Positions 52,296-60,493 of a DNA stretch of 64,000 nt are shown here, piece after piece (within the stretch, counting starts at the first letter, position 1; every line of letters begins with the position of its first letter). The stretch is taken from NCBI RefSeq assembly GCF_000511355.1, contig NC_023135.1:317462-381461 (forward strand), given 5' to 3'. The notes beneath the pieces were generated by a model. It searched no databases and was not told where the DNA came from. It was given only the letters and a program-made list of their open reading frames with translations. The translations under genes were made by a program, and so were the position numbers. The stretch is from Leisingera methylohalidivorans DSM 14336 (GTDB taxonomy: Bacteria; Pseudomonadota; Alphaproteobacteria; Rhodobacterales; Rhodobacteraceae).

Positions 52296-53848
52296 GTCAG
52301 CTCCTTCACGGCCTTGGCACGGATCGCCATGGCCTCGTCCAGGGTGATGCGGGTGCGATGGGCCTGCGCGGGGTCGGCCGTGGGGAAATCGTCCCGGAAA
52401 TGGCCGCCGCGGCTTTCCTCGCGCTGAAGCGCAGCGGCAGTGATCAGCGTGGCGGTGGCGCACATATTGGTGAAGTTCTCGTCCGCGGCCTGCTCGGCTT
52501 CGAGCCGCGCAATGGCTGCCAGTGCTTGTTTCAGGCCGTGGGCGGTGCGGCGCACCCCGGCATGAGCAGTCATGGCCTGCCGCAGGTTTTTGACTGCTGC
52601 AGCGTCCAGATCCTGCCCGCCCGGCGGGAAGCTGGGATGGATCGCATCCGCGTTTGCAGGAGGATCCAGCGACGCGATGTCCTGAGCTGCGTTGCGGGCG
52701 TAAACTAGCGCTTCCAGCAGGCCGTTGGAGGCCAGCCGGTTGGCGCCATGCAGGCCGGTGGAGGAGGCTTCTCCGCAGACCCAGAGGTTCTGCAGGCTGC
52801 TGCGGCCCTGCAAATCGGCCTCGACCCCGCCCATGTGGTAATGCGCGGCAACAGCGACGGGTATGGGGTCCTGCACCGGGTCGATGCCTGCACGGACGCA
52901 GGTTTCCGCGACCGTGGGGTAGCGGGTCAGAACCCCGGCGCCAAGCGCATCGCGGGTGTCAAGCATCGGGCGGCGGCCGCTTTGCGATTCGGCAAAGATT
53001 GCGCGGGCAACAATGTCGCGGGGCGCAAGCTCGGCGTCCGGGTGCTCTGCCAGCATGAAGCGTTCCCCGTGCGCGTTGATCAGTACTGCGCCTTCGCCGC
53101 GCAGCGCCTCGGTTGCCAGCGGGGCAGGATCCACGCCAATATCAAAGGCAGTGGGGTGGAACTGCACAAATTCCGGATCGGCGATGCGGGCGCCTGCGCG
53201 GGCGGCAAAGCCGATCACCTGGCCGCGGATGCGCGGCGGATTGGTGGTATGGGCATAAAGCCCGCCGGAGCCGCCGCCGGCCAGCAGCACGCCGGGGCAT
53301 TTGATCAGCACCGGGGCAGAAGGCGCATCGGCGCGGGTGATCCAGATACCGGTGACGGTGCTGCCTTCGGTTTCAAGCCGCACTGCCTGGGTGTTTTCCA
53401 GCACCTGTACGGAGGGTGCTGCGCGCACGGCAGAAATCAATGTCTGCATGATCTTGCTGCCGGCCTGATCGCCCTTTACGCGCACCACGCGGGCGGCGGA
53501 ATGGGCGGCTTCGCGGCTCATCACATAGTTGCCGTCCGGATCGCGGTCAAACGGTGTGCCGAGGTCGGTCAGGCCGACGATGTGCGCGCGCGCGACCCGG
53601 GTGACCATCGCGGCGACCTCAGCGTCGACCGTGCCGGCCCCGGCCTGCAGGGTGTCGGCTGCGTGGGCCTCGGGCGTGTCGTGATTGGCCATGGCTGCCG
53701 CAACGCCGCCCTGCGCCCAGGTCGAGCTTGCGCCTTCCCCCAAAGTTTCCGGCGAAATCACCAGAACCGGCCGCGGTGCCAGCTCAAGCGCGGCGTAGAG
53801 CGCACCAAGGCCTGCGCCGGCAATGACAATGCGGCCGGTTTCGATCAC
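52292..53848 (-). CDS. nadB: L-aspartate oxidase
   Basis: FAD enzyme that oxidises aspartate to iminoaspartate for NadA. 518 residues. FAD motif RIVIAGAGLGALYAALELAP at the N-terminus, then GASSTWAQGGVAAAMANHDT and HYHMGGVEADLQGRSSLQNL. The C-terminal helical domain (AVKNLRQAMTAHAGVRRTAH) is present. The start is GTG, 3 bp past the nadA stop, so translation is probably coupled. Confidence 0.96.
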   Translation of the reverse strand: MIETGRIVIAGAGLGALYAALELAPRPVLVISPETLGEGASSTWAQGGVAAAMANHDTPEAHAADTLQAGAGTVDAEVAAMVTRVARAHIVGLTDLGTPFDRDPDGNYVMSREAAHSAARVVRVKGDQAGSKIMQTLISAVRAAPSVQVLENTQAVRLETEGSTVTGIWITRADAPSAPVLIKCPGVLLAGGGSGGLYAHTTNPPRIRGQVIGFAARAGARIADPEFVQFHPTAFDIGVDPAPLATEALRGEGAVLINAHGERFMLAEHPDAELAPRDIVARAIFAESQSGRRPMLDTRDALGAGVLTRYPTVAETCVRAGIDPVQDPIPVAVAAHYHMGGVEADLQGRSSLQNLWVCGEASSTGLHGANRLASNGLLEALVYARNAAQDIASLDPPANADAIHPSFPPGGQDLDAAAVKNLRQAMTAHAGVRRTAHGLKQALAAIARLEAEQAADENFTNMCATATLITAAALQREESRGGHFRDDFPTADPAQAHRTRITLDEAMAIRAKAVKELT

Positions 53849-53851
53849 AGA

Positions 53852-54904
53852 TCAGACGCCCAGCTTCTGGCTGAGATCGATCATCCGCTGAACAGCCACC
53901 CGGGCCTTTTCGGCCACGTCCAAGTCCACCACGACCGGTTCGGTCATCGTGTGCAGCGACCACAGGATTTTCTCCAGCGTGATCTTCTTCATGTAGGGGC
54001 ACATGTTGCAGGGGCCGACAAACTCGACCTCGGGCAGCTGGTCTGCGATGTTCGAAGCCATCGAACATTCGGTGATCAGCATCGCCTTTTCGGGCTTCTC
54101 GTCGGTCACATATTTAAGAATGCCGCTGGTTGAGCCTGAGAAATCGGCCTCGTTCACCACATCGGGCGGGCATTCCGGGTGCGCAATCAGCCGGGTGCCG
54201 GGGTTCCATTCGCGGAAATCGCGAAGATCCTGCGCGGTGTACCGCTCGTGTACGATGCAGGAGCCTTCCCACCAGACCACGTTTTTTTGCGGCACCTGCT
54301 TGGCAACGTTCTGGGCCAGATACTGGTCCGGTGTCATGATGACCGTGTGGCTGTCTTGCGCCGCTACGATCTGAGCCGCGTTCGACGAGGTGCAGCAGAT
54401 GTCTGACGCTGCCTTCACCTCGGCCGTGGTGTTCACGTAAGAGACCACTGGCGCACCCGGATATTTGGCGCGCATCTGCTCGATGCCCTCGGCGGTGATT
54501 GATTCCGCCAGCGAGCAGCCGGCTTCCATGTCGGGAATTAGCACGGTTTTGTCCGGGCTGAGGATCTTGGAGGTCTCAGCCATGAAATGCACGCCGCACT
54601 GGACGATGACGTCGGCCTCGACATTCGCCGCCTCGATCGCGAGCTGCAGGCTGTCGCCAACCACATCCGAGACACCGTGATAAATCTCGGGCGTCATGTA
54701 GTTATGCGCCAGGATCACCGCGTTGCGCTGCTTTTTCAGCTCCAGAATAGCCGCGACATAGGGCGCATGGGTGGCCCATTCTATGGGATTCACCACGCGG
54801 TCCATGCGCGCGTAGACATCCGTCATCGTTTCGGCAAGGGCAGGATTGGGCGCCAGATCATACTGGCTGGCGAGTTGATCCCGCATGGATTGCAGGTCGA
54901 ACAT
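53852..54904 (-). CDS. nadA: Quinolinate synthase
   Basis: Condenses iminoaspartate with dihydroxyacetone phosphate using a 4Fe-4S cluster. 350 residues. Candidate cluster and nearby cysteines lie in VIVQCGVHFMAETSKILSPD, SDICCTSSNAAQIV, and VGPCNMCPYMKKITLEKI, as expected for NadA. First gene of nadABC. An inverted repeat 20 bp before the start may be an operator. The 289-bp gap to tupB is a divergent promoter region without a gene. Confidence 0.96.
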   Translation of the reverse strand: MFDLQSMRDQLASQYDLAPNPALAETMTDVYARMDRVVNPIEWATHAPYVAAILELKKQRNAVILAHNYMTPEIYHGVSDVVGDSLQLAIEAANVEADVIVQCGVHFMAETSKILSPDKTVLIPDMEAGCSLAESITAEGIEQMRAKYPGAPVVSYVNTTAEVKAASDICCTSSNAAQIVAAQDSHTVIMTPDQYLAQNVAKQVPQKNVVWWEGSCIVHERYTAQDLRDFREWNPGTRLIAHPECPPDVVNEADFSGSTSGILKYVTDEKPEKAMLITECSMASNIADQLPEVEFVGPCNMCPYMKKITLEKILWSLHTMTEPVVVDLDVAEKARVAVQRMIDLSQKLGV

Positions 54905-54923
54905 GGCAAGTCCTCAAAGTTGC

Positions 54924-54944
54924 GTCCAAGGGGACACTTTGGAC
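54924..54944. promoter_or_regulatory. Inverted repeat in front of nadA
   Basis: GTCCAA-N9-TTGGAC, a 6-bp inverted repeat beginning 20 bp upstream of the nadA start. NadQ-type repressors regulate nadABC in some alphaproteobacteria, but I do not recall their motif well enough to claim a match. Confidence 0.4.
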
Positions 54945-55193
54945 GGGGGTTGTTTCATGTTCATTTCGCGCACGCAAGCACGCGTGAGCGGAATTGCTGC
55001 CAAAAGCGGTGATTTGGCGCTAACAGACGGCATCTTGCGGACGTCGTTATTTCCCAGATGGGGATCGGGCGCAGAATTTTCCAGCCGGATTGCCGTTTTT
55101 GGCTGTCCCGGTGTCCTCTCCTGTGATTTGGAGCCGCGCAAAGCCATGTTAGACCAGCGCCGTATGTGGCCCATGGGAGAGTGACCGGACGCA

Positions 55194-55898
55194 ATGAATG
55201 ATCTGTGGGCAGGATTGAGCCAGGCCTTTTGGCTGCTGGTGACGCTGGATGCGGATCTGGTGGAGATCACTCTGCGGTCGTTGCGGGTGACGCTGACGGC
55301 GCTGGTCATCGCCTGTGCCATCGCGTTGCCGCTGGCAGCCTTTCTGGCGGTCAAGCGGTTCCGGCTGCGCCGGGCCACGATTGCTGTGCTGAACGCGCTG
55401 ATGGGGCTGCCGCCGGTGGTGGTAGGGCTGGTGGTCTATGTGTTCCTGTCGCGGGCCGGGCCGTTCGGGGTGTTCGGATTGCTGTTCACACCCACAGCGA
55501 TGATCATCGCGCAGGTGATCATTGTTGTTCCCTTGGTGGCCTCGGTTGCGCATCAGTCGCTGCGCGAGCTGTGGAGTGACTACCACGATCTGCTGATCTC
55601 GATGAACGCGACCCAGTTGCAGCGCATTCAGGCGCTGTTGTGGGACGGGCGGCGGGCGCTGCTGACCGCGGCGCTGGCTGGGTTTGGCCGGGCGATCGGC
55701 GAGGTCGGCGCGATCATGGTGGTGGGCGGCAATATCGACCATGCAACCCGGGTGCTGACCACGGCAATTGCGCTGGAGACCGGCAAGGGCGAGTTCGCCA
55801 TGGCGCTGGGGCTGGGCTTTGTGCTGATCGCGCTGGCAATTGCGGTCAACCTGGGGATCCATTGGCTGGGCCGGACCGAGAGCGAGGGACGGTGGTGA
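55194..55898 (+). CDS. tupB: Tungstate ABC transporter permease
   Basis: 234 residues, about five membrane segments (LTALVIACAIALPLAAFLAV and following). The permease EAA-type loop lies in AALAGFGRAIGEVGAIMVVG. Pairs with the ATPase and binding protein that follow, forming TupBCA. The TupA identity of the third gene supports tungstate over molybdate. Its stop overlaps the next ATG by 1 bp. Divergent from nadA. Confidence 0.88.
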   Translation: MNDLWAGLSQAFWLLVTLDADLVEITLRSLRVTLTALVIACAIALPLAAFLAVKRFRLRRATIAVLNALMGLPPVVVGLVVYVFLSRAGPFGVFGLLFTPTAMIIAQVIIVVPLVASVAHQSLRELWSDYHDLLISMNATQLQRIQALLWDGRRALLTAALAGFGRAIGEVGAIMVVGGNIDHATRVLTTAIALETGKGEFAMALGLGFVLIALAIAVNLGIHWLGRTESEGRW

Positions 55899-56608
55899 TG
55901 CAGATGTTTCCGCTGGTGGCCCAAGGCGCGCAGGTGCGCCGCCGCGGCAAGGTTCTGGTCGGCCCGGTCGATCTGACCCTGGGCGGGCAGGGCACATCAA
56001 TTGTCATTGGCCCCAACGGGGCGGGCAAGACCACGCTTTTGAAGATGCTGCATGGCATTATCCGGATGAACGGCGGCAGCCTGGACTGGGCCTGCCCGCT
56101 GGAGGAGGCGCAAAGGCACCAGGCCTTTGTGTTCCAGACCCCGGTGATGATGCGGCGCACGGTGATCGAAAACATCGCCTATCCACTGAGGCTGACGGGG
56201 GTGGACCGCAAGGAAGCGCGTGCCCGCGCGGCGGATTGGGCCGAACGCGTGGGGCTGGGAAAGATCCTGCAGCGCCAGGCCACCATGCTGTCGGGCGGCG
56301 AGCGGCAGAAACTGGCCCTTGCCCGCGCCTTGGTGCGCGAGCCGGAAGTGTTGTTCCTGGACGAGCCTTGTGCAGCCTTGGACGGGCGCGCGATGCGGGA
56401 GATTGAGGAAATCCTGGCCCATGCCTCTGACAGCGGCACACGGCTGATCATGTCCACCCACAACATGGGCCAGGCGCGGCGGCTGGCGGATGAGGTGATC
56501 TTTGTCCTGCATGGCCGCATTCACGAATTCAGCCCGGCAGGGGATTTCTTTGCCGGACCCCAAACGCCCCAGGGGCGCGCATTTCTGAACGGAGATATTG
56601 TCGAATGA
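55898..56608 (+). CDS. tupC: Tungstate ABC transporter ATP-binding protein
   Basis: 236 residues. Walker A IVIGPNGAGKTTLLKMLHGI, signature MLSGGERQKLALARALVREP, Walker B VLFLDEPCAALDG, H-loop MSTHNMGQARRLAD. The ATG (MQMFPLVAQG) overlaps the tupB stop. The frame remains open into tupB but that part is a shadow. Stop overlaps the tupA start (ATGA). Confidence 0.9.
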   Translation: MQMFPLVAQGAQVRRRGKVLVGPVDLTLGGQGTSIVIGPNGAGKTTLLKMLHGIIRMNGGSLDWACPLEEAQRHQAFVFQTPVMMRRTVIENIAYPLRLTGVDRKEARARAADWAERVGLGKILQRQATMLSGGERQKLALARALVREPEVLFLDEPCAALDGRAMREIEEILAHASDSGTRLIMSTHNMGQARRLADEVIFVLHGRIHEFSPAGDFFAGPQTPQGRAFLNGDIVE

Positions 56609-57408
56609 AACGTCTGATTATTGGTGCCGTTGCATCTATGGCTTTGGCTACAGCCGGGCTGGCGGAAGAGATGAAGATGGCGGTGACCACCTCCTTCCAC
56701 AATTCCGGGCTGGCAGAAATTCTGCTGCCGGAGATCAAGAAGGACCTCGGCCTGGATGTGCAGCTGCTGGTGGTTGGCACCGGCCAGGCGATCCGGCTGG
56801 GCGAAGCGGGTGATGTGGATGCGGTTCTGGTGCATTCCAAAAAGGCAGAAGAGAAGTTTCTGGCGGGCGGTCACGGCACCCACCGGCGCGAGATCATGTA
56901 CAATGATTTTGTCTTCATTGGCCCAAAAGCGGATGCGGCTGGCGTGTCCGGCGCCGCCGATGCAGCAAGCGCGTTGCAGAAGATTGCCGGGGCAGAGGCT
57001 GCCTTTGTCAGCCGTGGAGATGACAGCGGCACTCATAAGAAAGAGCTGAGCCTGTGGGCTTCGGCCGGCGTCGATCCGGAGGGTTTCGGCGACTGGTACC
57101 GCGCGGTTGGTGCGGGGATGGGGGCTGCGCTTAATACGGCGTCGGGCATGGACGGTTATATCATGTCCGACCGTGCGAGCTGGCTCAACTTTGGCAACAA
57201 GGGCGGCTTGGCGCTGCTGTTTGCAGGCGATCCGGTGCTGTTCAACCAATACGCCTATATCCCTGTGAACCCGGAAAAGCATGGTCACGTGAAGAACAGT
57301 CTGGCAATGCAGCTGGAGGATTGGCTGGTTTCGGACAAGGCACAAGAACTGATCAATGGCTATCAGATCAATGGCGAGACATTGTTTGTGTTCAACGCCA
57401 AGCAGTAA
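56605..57408 (+). CDS. tupA: Tungstate-binding periplasmic protein
   Basis: 267 residues. The signal peptide (MKRLIIGAVASMALATAGLA) is followed by a periplasmic-binding fold whose opening MAVTTSFHNSGLAEILLPE carries the TTS-type oxyanion-binding residues. Later HNSG-like contacts lie in FVSRGDDSGTHKKELSLWAS, as in TupA. It binds tungstate, probably for W- or Mo-dependent oxidoreductases. Last gene of the operon; phn remnants begin 62 bp further. Confidence 0.9.
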   Translation: MKRLIIGAVASMALATAGLAEEMKMAVTTSFHNSGLAEILLPEIKKDLGLDVQLLVVGTGQAIRLGEAGDVDAVLVHSKKAEEKFLAGGHGTHRREIMYNDFVFIGPKADAAGVSGAADAASALQKIAGAEAAFVSRGDDSGTHKKELSLWASAGVDPEGFGDWYRAVGAGMGAALNTASGMDGYIMSDRASWLNFGNKGGLALLFAGDPVLFNQYAYIPVNPEKHGHVKNSLAMQLEDWLVSDKAQELINGYQINGETLFVFNAKQ

Positions 57409-57469
57409 AGCCGTTTGGTTTGCACGCTGAGCCCCTGCTGTCCGCAGCCGGGTTAAGAGGCTTAGCCAG

Positions 57470-57836
57470 ATGAACACGGCAGCTTCTGCTGAGGACCGTA
57501 AGGGCTGGATGGGCTTGCTGTCCCCTGCTGAGGAGGCTCGGCTTGCTGAATTGCGGCAGGATTGCGGGGCCGGTCCGGTTGGTGAATGGCCGCGCGCGCC
57601 AGAGGCGGGCGGGGTCACGATGCGGGGCCGCATGGGCGGGTCCGGTGCACCTTTCAGTCTGGGTGAGATGCAGGTTTCCACAGTACGCTGTCGCTGAAGA
57701 CCGGCGCGGCGGCAGGCTTGCAAGCCGCAGTGCTGGAACCGCTGGCTGCCGGACGCAAGGCGAGAGAGGAGATCCGCGGAGCCAAGGCGGCGGCAATCAA
57801 TGTTGAATTCTTCACTATGGTGCTTGGGAGGACTGA
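57470..57836 (+). pseudogene. phnG: Broken phnG (C-P lyase subunit)
   Basis: The N-terminal frame reads MNTAASAEDRKGWMGLL and EAGGVTMRGRMGGSGAPFSL then GEM, the PhnG core, and stops at 57697 after TVRCR. The C-terminal end resumes in another frame with AAVLEPLAAGRKAREEI and AAINVEFFTMVLG, where intact PhnG has FFTMVRGED. The middle, about the VRL..GHGYVQGRD section, is missing. A second frame change near the end would restore Glu-Asp-stop at 57836. Function lost. Confidence 0.82.
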
Positions 57837-57859
57837 TCCCTTAGCCGCTTCGGAACACG

Positions 57860-58151
57860 GCCTATGCCAGCGGATTAAGCGATCTGCCTGTGGTCCTGGC
57901 CCAAGCTTTTTGCGCAGCGATGAATGCGATAGCATGGCCCGGCCGGATCGAAGAGATAACCGGCGGCACCCCGCCCGAAAGGATCTCGGTTGCCGCTGGC
58001 AGTCCGCTGCTGACCTTGCGCGATCCGAAAACGGAGAGCGAAGCCTAGCAAAACAATGCGACGCCTTACCCGCCGGGAGTGAATTTTTTCTGACCTGCGG
58101 GGCGCGGGTGGCTGCGCTGCCCCTTCCAGCCAAATCAGTGCGGAGGTCTGA
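57860..58151 (+). pseudogene. phnH: Broken phnH (C-P lyase subunit)
   Basis: The N-terminal piece reads SGLSDLPVVLAQAFCAAMNA then WPGRIEEITGGTPPERISVA and LLTLRDPKTESEA before a TAG at 58046. The C-terminal piece in another frame is GSEFFLTCGARVAALPLPAK, where intact PhnH ends with the same block. About a hundred central residues are absent. The end (GAGGTCTGA) is 3 bp before the phnI start, the usual spacing of an operon. Confidence 0.8.
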
Positions 58152-58154
58152 ACG

Positions 58155-58691
58155 ATGTACGCTGCAGTAAAAAGCAGCGCGCGGGCGATCGACAACGCCC
58201 ACGTCTGGCTTGCCGAAGCGCGACGCGGCGATATGGGTGTGGAGGATATTTCCATTGCCCAAATACGCGAACAGCTGAGCCTGGCGGTGAACCGGAAGAT
58301 GTTCTGCGGCCGCCGGATTTCCGCAACCTTCAAAAACGCGCCGGGCGGCCAGGTTCTGGGGGCAAGGATGGACTACACCCACCGGCTGCTGGGCTTCGAT
58401 TGGCCGCAGACGGCGAGGCGCCCGAAGCGCCGGCCGCGGAGCCGCGCAAAGAAGCGCCCCCATATCACCGGGTTTCTGCAAGGTGATGATATCATCGAAC
58501 GCGTCTCTGCCTCAGACGCGGCGCCGGGGGATCTGCCCCGCAAACCGGTGTCCTTCCCGGCGGGCTCAAATGGGTGGTTGCAGTCGCTGGCATGCCGCGG
58601 CGAAGTGGAGTTGACTGAGAGCGTGACGGAGTTATGCGATCCCCGAAAACGTCCCCGAACCCCGTTAGATCTTTTTGAAAAGAGTCCCTGA
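58155..58691 (+). pseudogene. phnI: Internally deleted phnI (C-P lyase subunit)
   Basis: An open frame of 178 codons where intact PhnI has about 360. The N-terminus MYAAVKSSARAIDNAHVWLA is PhnI-like, then after NRKM the sequence jumps to CGRRISATFKNAPGGQVLGA and MDYTHRLLGFDWP. The tail has ITGFLQGDDIIERVSASDAA and PGDLPRKPVSFPAG. Several in-frame deletions have removed the rest, so the protein is not expected to work even if made. Confidence 0.82.
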
Positions 58692-58712
58692 TCGGGAGAG
58701 TAGCGGAATCGC

Positions 58713-58815
58713 GTGAAAGCATCGAATTTCACAGACGTGCAGAAGGCGTTCATCATCAAGCAGGCAGAGGGCGGCACTGTCCCGGAAGGCGCCGCTGATT
58801 GGCTGGGCCGGGTGG
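58713..58815 (+). pseudogene. Remnant of an IS3-family transposase OrfA
   Basis: From GTG 58713 the frame reads VKASNFTDVQKAFIIKQAEG, close to the start of IS3-type OrfA (MKASKFSDAQKAFILKQ-like). Similarity fades after about 35 residues. No inverted ends were found. It lies where phnJ and phnK would be expected, so insertion followed by deletion may have removed them. Confidence 0.6.
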
Positions 58816-58935
58816 CTATTTCCGGAAACCGTATTGATGACTGGCCTGCGGCTGGTGTTTATGGATGCAACGAGAGGCGGCGTGGAAGTCTCGTTTCAGG
58901 CTCGGATGTCGGAACTCTTGCAGGGCCCCGCAGCG

Positions 58936-59163
58936 TGAAGGCAGACGGCGTCGATGCCGCCAGCGCCGAGCCGCGTTAGTATCTGGCGTTGCGCCGCGAG
59001 ACACGGGGCCATTTCAGCGCAGTTCCTGCGCAAGGTGCCGCGGGTGCAGGCGCTGGATGCGGTGGAACAGCCGTTGCTAGGACACGGCACGCCACTGGAG
59101 CCGGCGCAAGATGCGGCCGCCTCGCAGCTTGCGCGACGGAATATCCCGGAACCGCTGTGGAGA
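58936..59163 (+). pseudogene. phnL: Fragment of phnL (C-P lyase ABC-type subunit)
   Basis: Frame one gives ADGVDAASAEPR, a TAG at 58977, then YLALRRETRGH; frame two gives SAQFLRKVPRVQALDAVEQP and RRNIPEPLW. Together these match the PhnL stretch from the VGGVDVA..EPR loop through QFLRVIPRVPALDVV to NIPERLW. The Walker A and the signature, Walker B parts are gone. Confidence 0.72.
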
Positions 59164-59234
59164 TTGACAACAGCGGTGCGATCAGCTCGGCGGTGCAGGC
59201 CGGGCTGGCTGCCATTCAACCGGAAAGCGCGTAG
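59158..59234 (+). pseudogene. phnN: C-terminal scrap, possibly phnN
   Basis: Reads VEIDNSGAISSAVQAGLAAI then QPESA-stop, like the C-terminus of ribose 1,5-bisphosphokinase (a VDNSG..AV..L..L pattern). It is fused to the phnL fragment by a deletion. The stop overlaps the end of the intact DUF1045 gene. Too short for certainty. Confidence 0.5.
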
Positions 59235-59899
59235 CGTTGGATCAGGTGGAACCGGCCGTCAGGTGCCTCGCCCATCAACGCCAGATCCCCGATTGCAAAG
59301 GGCGCAGGCAGCAGCGGGAGCAGATACGTGTTGAGCGCGTCTTCCACCGCAGGCAGCTGCGGCTTGGGCAGCTTGCCGGTCAATGTGATGTGAAAGCGGA
59401 ACTGGTCCAGGACATAAGGCGAGCCCCAACGGCTGAGGTTTGCGTCCTGCTCCGGGTTCAGCCCCGCGCCGCGGCGGCGCGCGATCTCAGCTTCGGACGC
59501 CGGCGCGCGGAACGGGTCAAGCTCTGTGACGCAGGCGGCGGCCAGCGCCTTCAGCGCGGTCTCGTCCCCGGTTGGGCGCAGGGCCAGGAAACGGCCGAGC
59601 CGCGCCAGTTGCAGACCGTCCAGCGTGATCGGTGTTTGCGAGGCGGCCAGCGCCGCACAGGCATCTTCAAGCGCCGATTGGGTCTGCCCCTCGGCGAGGC
59701 GCATCGGCGGCTTCAGGGTAGCGTGCAACCCGTATCTGCGCGGCACGCCGGTAATGGCTGCCACATCCAGCCCGTGAGCCTGCGGGTGAGGCAGGACCAG
59801 ACCCGCTTCCATGTCCCAGCCCAGCCAGCTGGCTGCAAACCGGCTCCACGCTGCACCGGCAGGCGGGGCGTAATAGATCGCGTATCGCGTGAACGTCAC
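59216..59899 (-). CDS. DUF1045 phosphonate-operon protein (2H phosphoesterase fold)
   Basis: 227 residues and apparently intact. It carries two H-x-T motifs, HAT in RRYGLHATLKPPMRLAEG and HIT in FRFHITLTGKL, the mark of the 2H phosphoesterase superfamily. The family is found inside phosphonate C-P lyase operons. I start at GTG 59899, which has AGGAGG five bases upstream; an ATG nine codons further up has no SD. It is the only unbroken member of the eroded phn cluster. Confidence 0.85.
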   Translation of the reverse strand: MTFTRYAIYYAPPAGAAWSRFAASWLGWDMEAGLVLPHPQAHGLDVAAITGVPRRYGLHATLKPPMRLAEGQTQSALEDACAALAASQTPITLDGLQLARLGRFLALRPTGDETALKALAAACVTELDPFRAPASEAEIARRRGAGLNPEQDANLSRWGSPYVLDQFRFHITLTGKLPKPQLPAVEDALNTYLLPLLPAPFAIGDLALMGEAPDGRFHLIQRYALSG

Positions 59900-59949
59900 A
59901 TTGGCCTCCTGAACGCGGCCGTCCATAGCTTGAAAGATGTGGAGGTCAG

Positions 59950-60012
59950 ATGACAGATGAATTGATCCTTGCCAATGCCAAGCTGGTGCTGCCGGGCGAG
60001 CCGCGGACCGGG
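59950..60012 (+). pseudogene. phnM: N-terminal stub of phnM
   Basis: GGAGGT stands 3 bp before an ATG that opens MTDELILANAKLVLPGEPRT, the normal start of PhnM, the C-P lyase pathway diphosphatase of the amidohydrolase group. Similarity stops after about 22 residues where the neighbouring methyltransferase ends on the other strand. The remaining ~350 residues are gone. Confidence 0.72.
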
Positions 60013-60013
60013 A

Positions 60014-60493
60014 TCAGCCGGCCCGGTAGAACATATAGCGTCCTTGCGGGATGCCGTCCGGGCCGTCCAGCTCTTCGAATCCAACCAGTGGCTGGCCCGA
60101 GACGATGATGCCGCCAGGAACCATGACCTGCGCAATGACGGGGGAGAGGATTGCGGCCTCGGCGACGTCTTTTTCCTTGATGCCGAAGCCAAAATCATAA
60201 TGCGCCAGGGCGATGCTGCGCCCCTCAGCCGCCAGCCGTTCCAGCATTGGCTTTGCCTCGCCTTGCAGGAAATCCTGTTCCGGCGGCACGCAGGAAGGGT
60301 GGCATTGCAGCAGCCGGTCAATGACCCGTATCCGACGGCTGGACAGCGTTTCACGCAGGTGATCATAGGTACGGCCGTTGCCCAGGCCCATGTCCAGCAC
60401 ATCGCCTTGCAGCGGGCTGATCTGCCCTGCGGCCCAGTTCAGCCCGTCGCGTTGGGCAGTGAGGCGGCGAAGCATTGAATCCAGACGGCTCAT
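60014..60493 (-). CDS. Class I SAM-dependent methyltransferase, short
   Basis: 159 residues. SAM motif I is GDVLDMGLGNGRTYDHLRET near residue 32. The fold is minimal; a C-terminal strand VPGGIIVSGQPLVGFEELDG completes it. It starts directly after the deacetylase stop, and its own end abuts the phnM stub. Last gene of the glycan-assembly block. Substrate unknown. Confidence 0.75.
   Translation of the reverse strand: MSRLDSMLRRLTAQRDGLNWAAGQISPLQGDVLDMGLGNGRTYDHLRETLSSRRIRVIDRLLQCHPSCVPPEQDFLQGEAKPMLERLAAEGRSIALAHYDFGFGIKEKDVAEAAILSPVIAQVMVPGGIIVSGQPLVGFEELDGPDGIPQGRYMFYRAG

Noticed and set aside
54905-55193. Possible Moco/Tuco riboswitch or NAD-related riboswitch upstream of tupB or nadA
   Set aside because: I could not find the conserved core of any known riboswitch on either strand.
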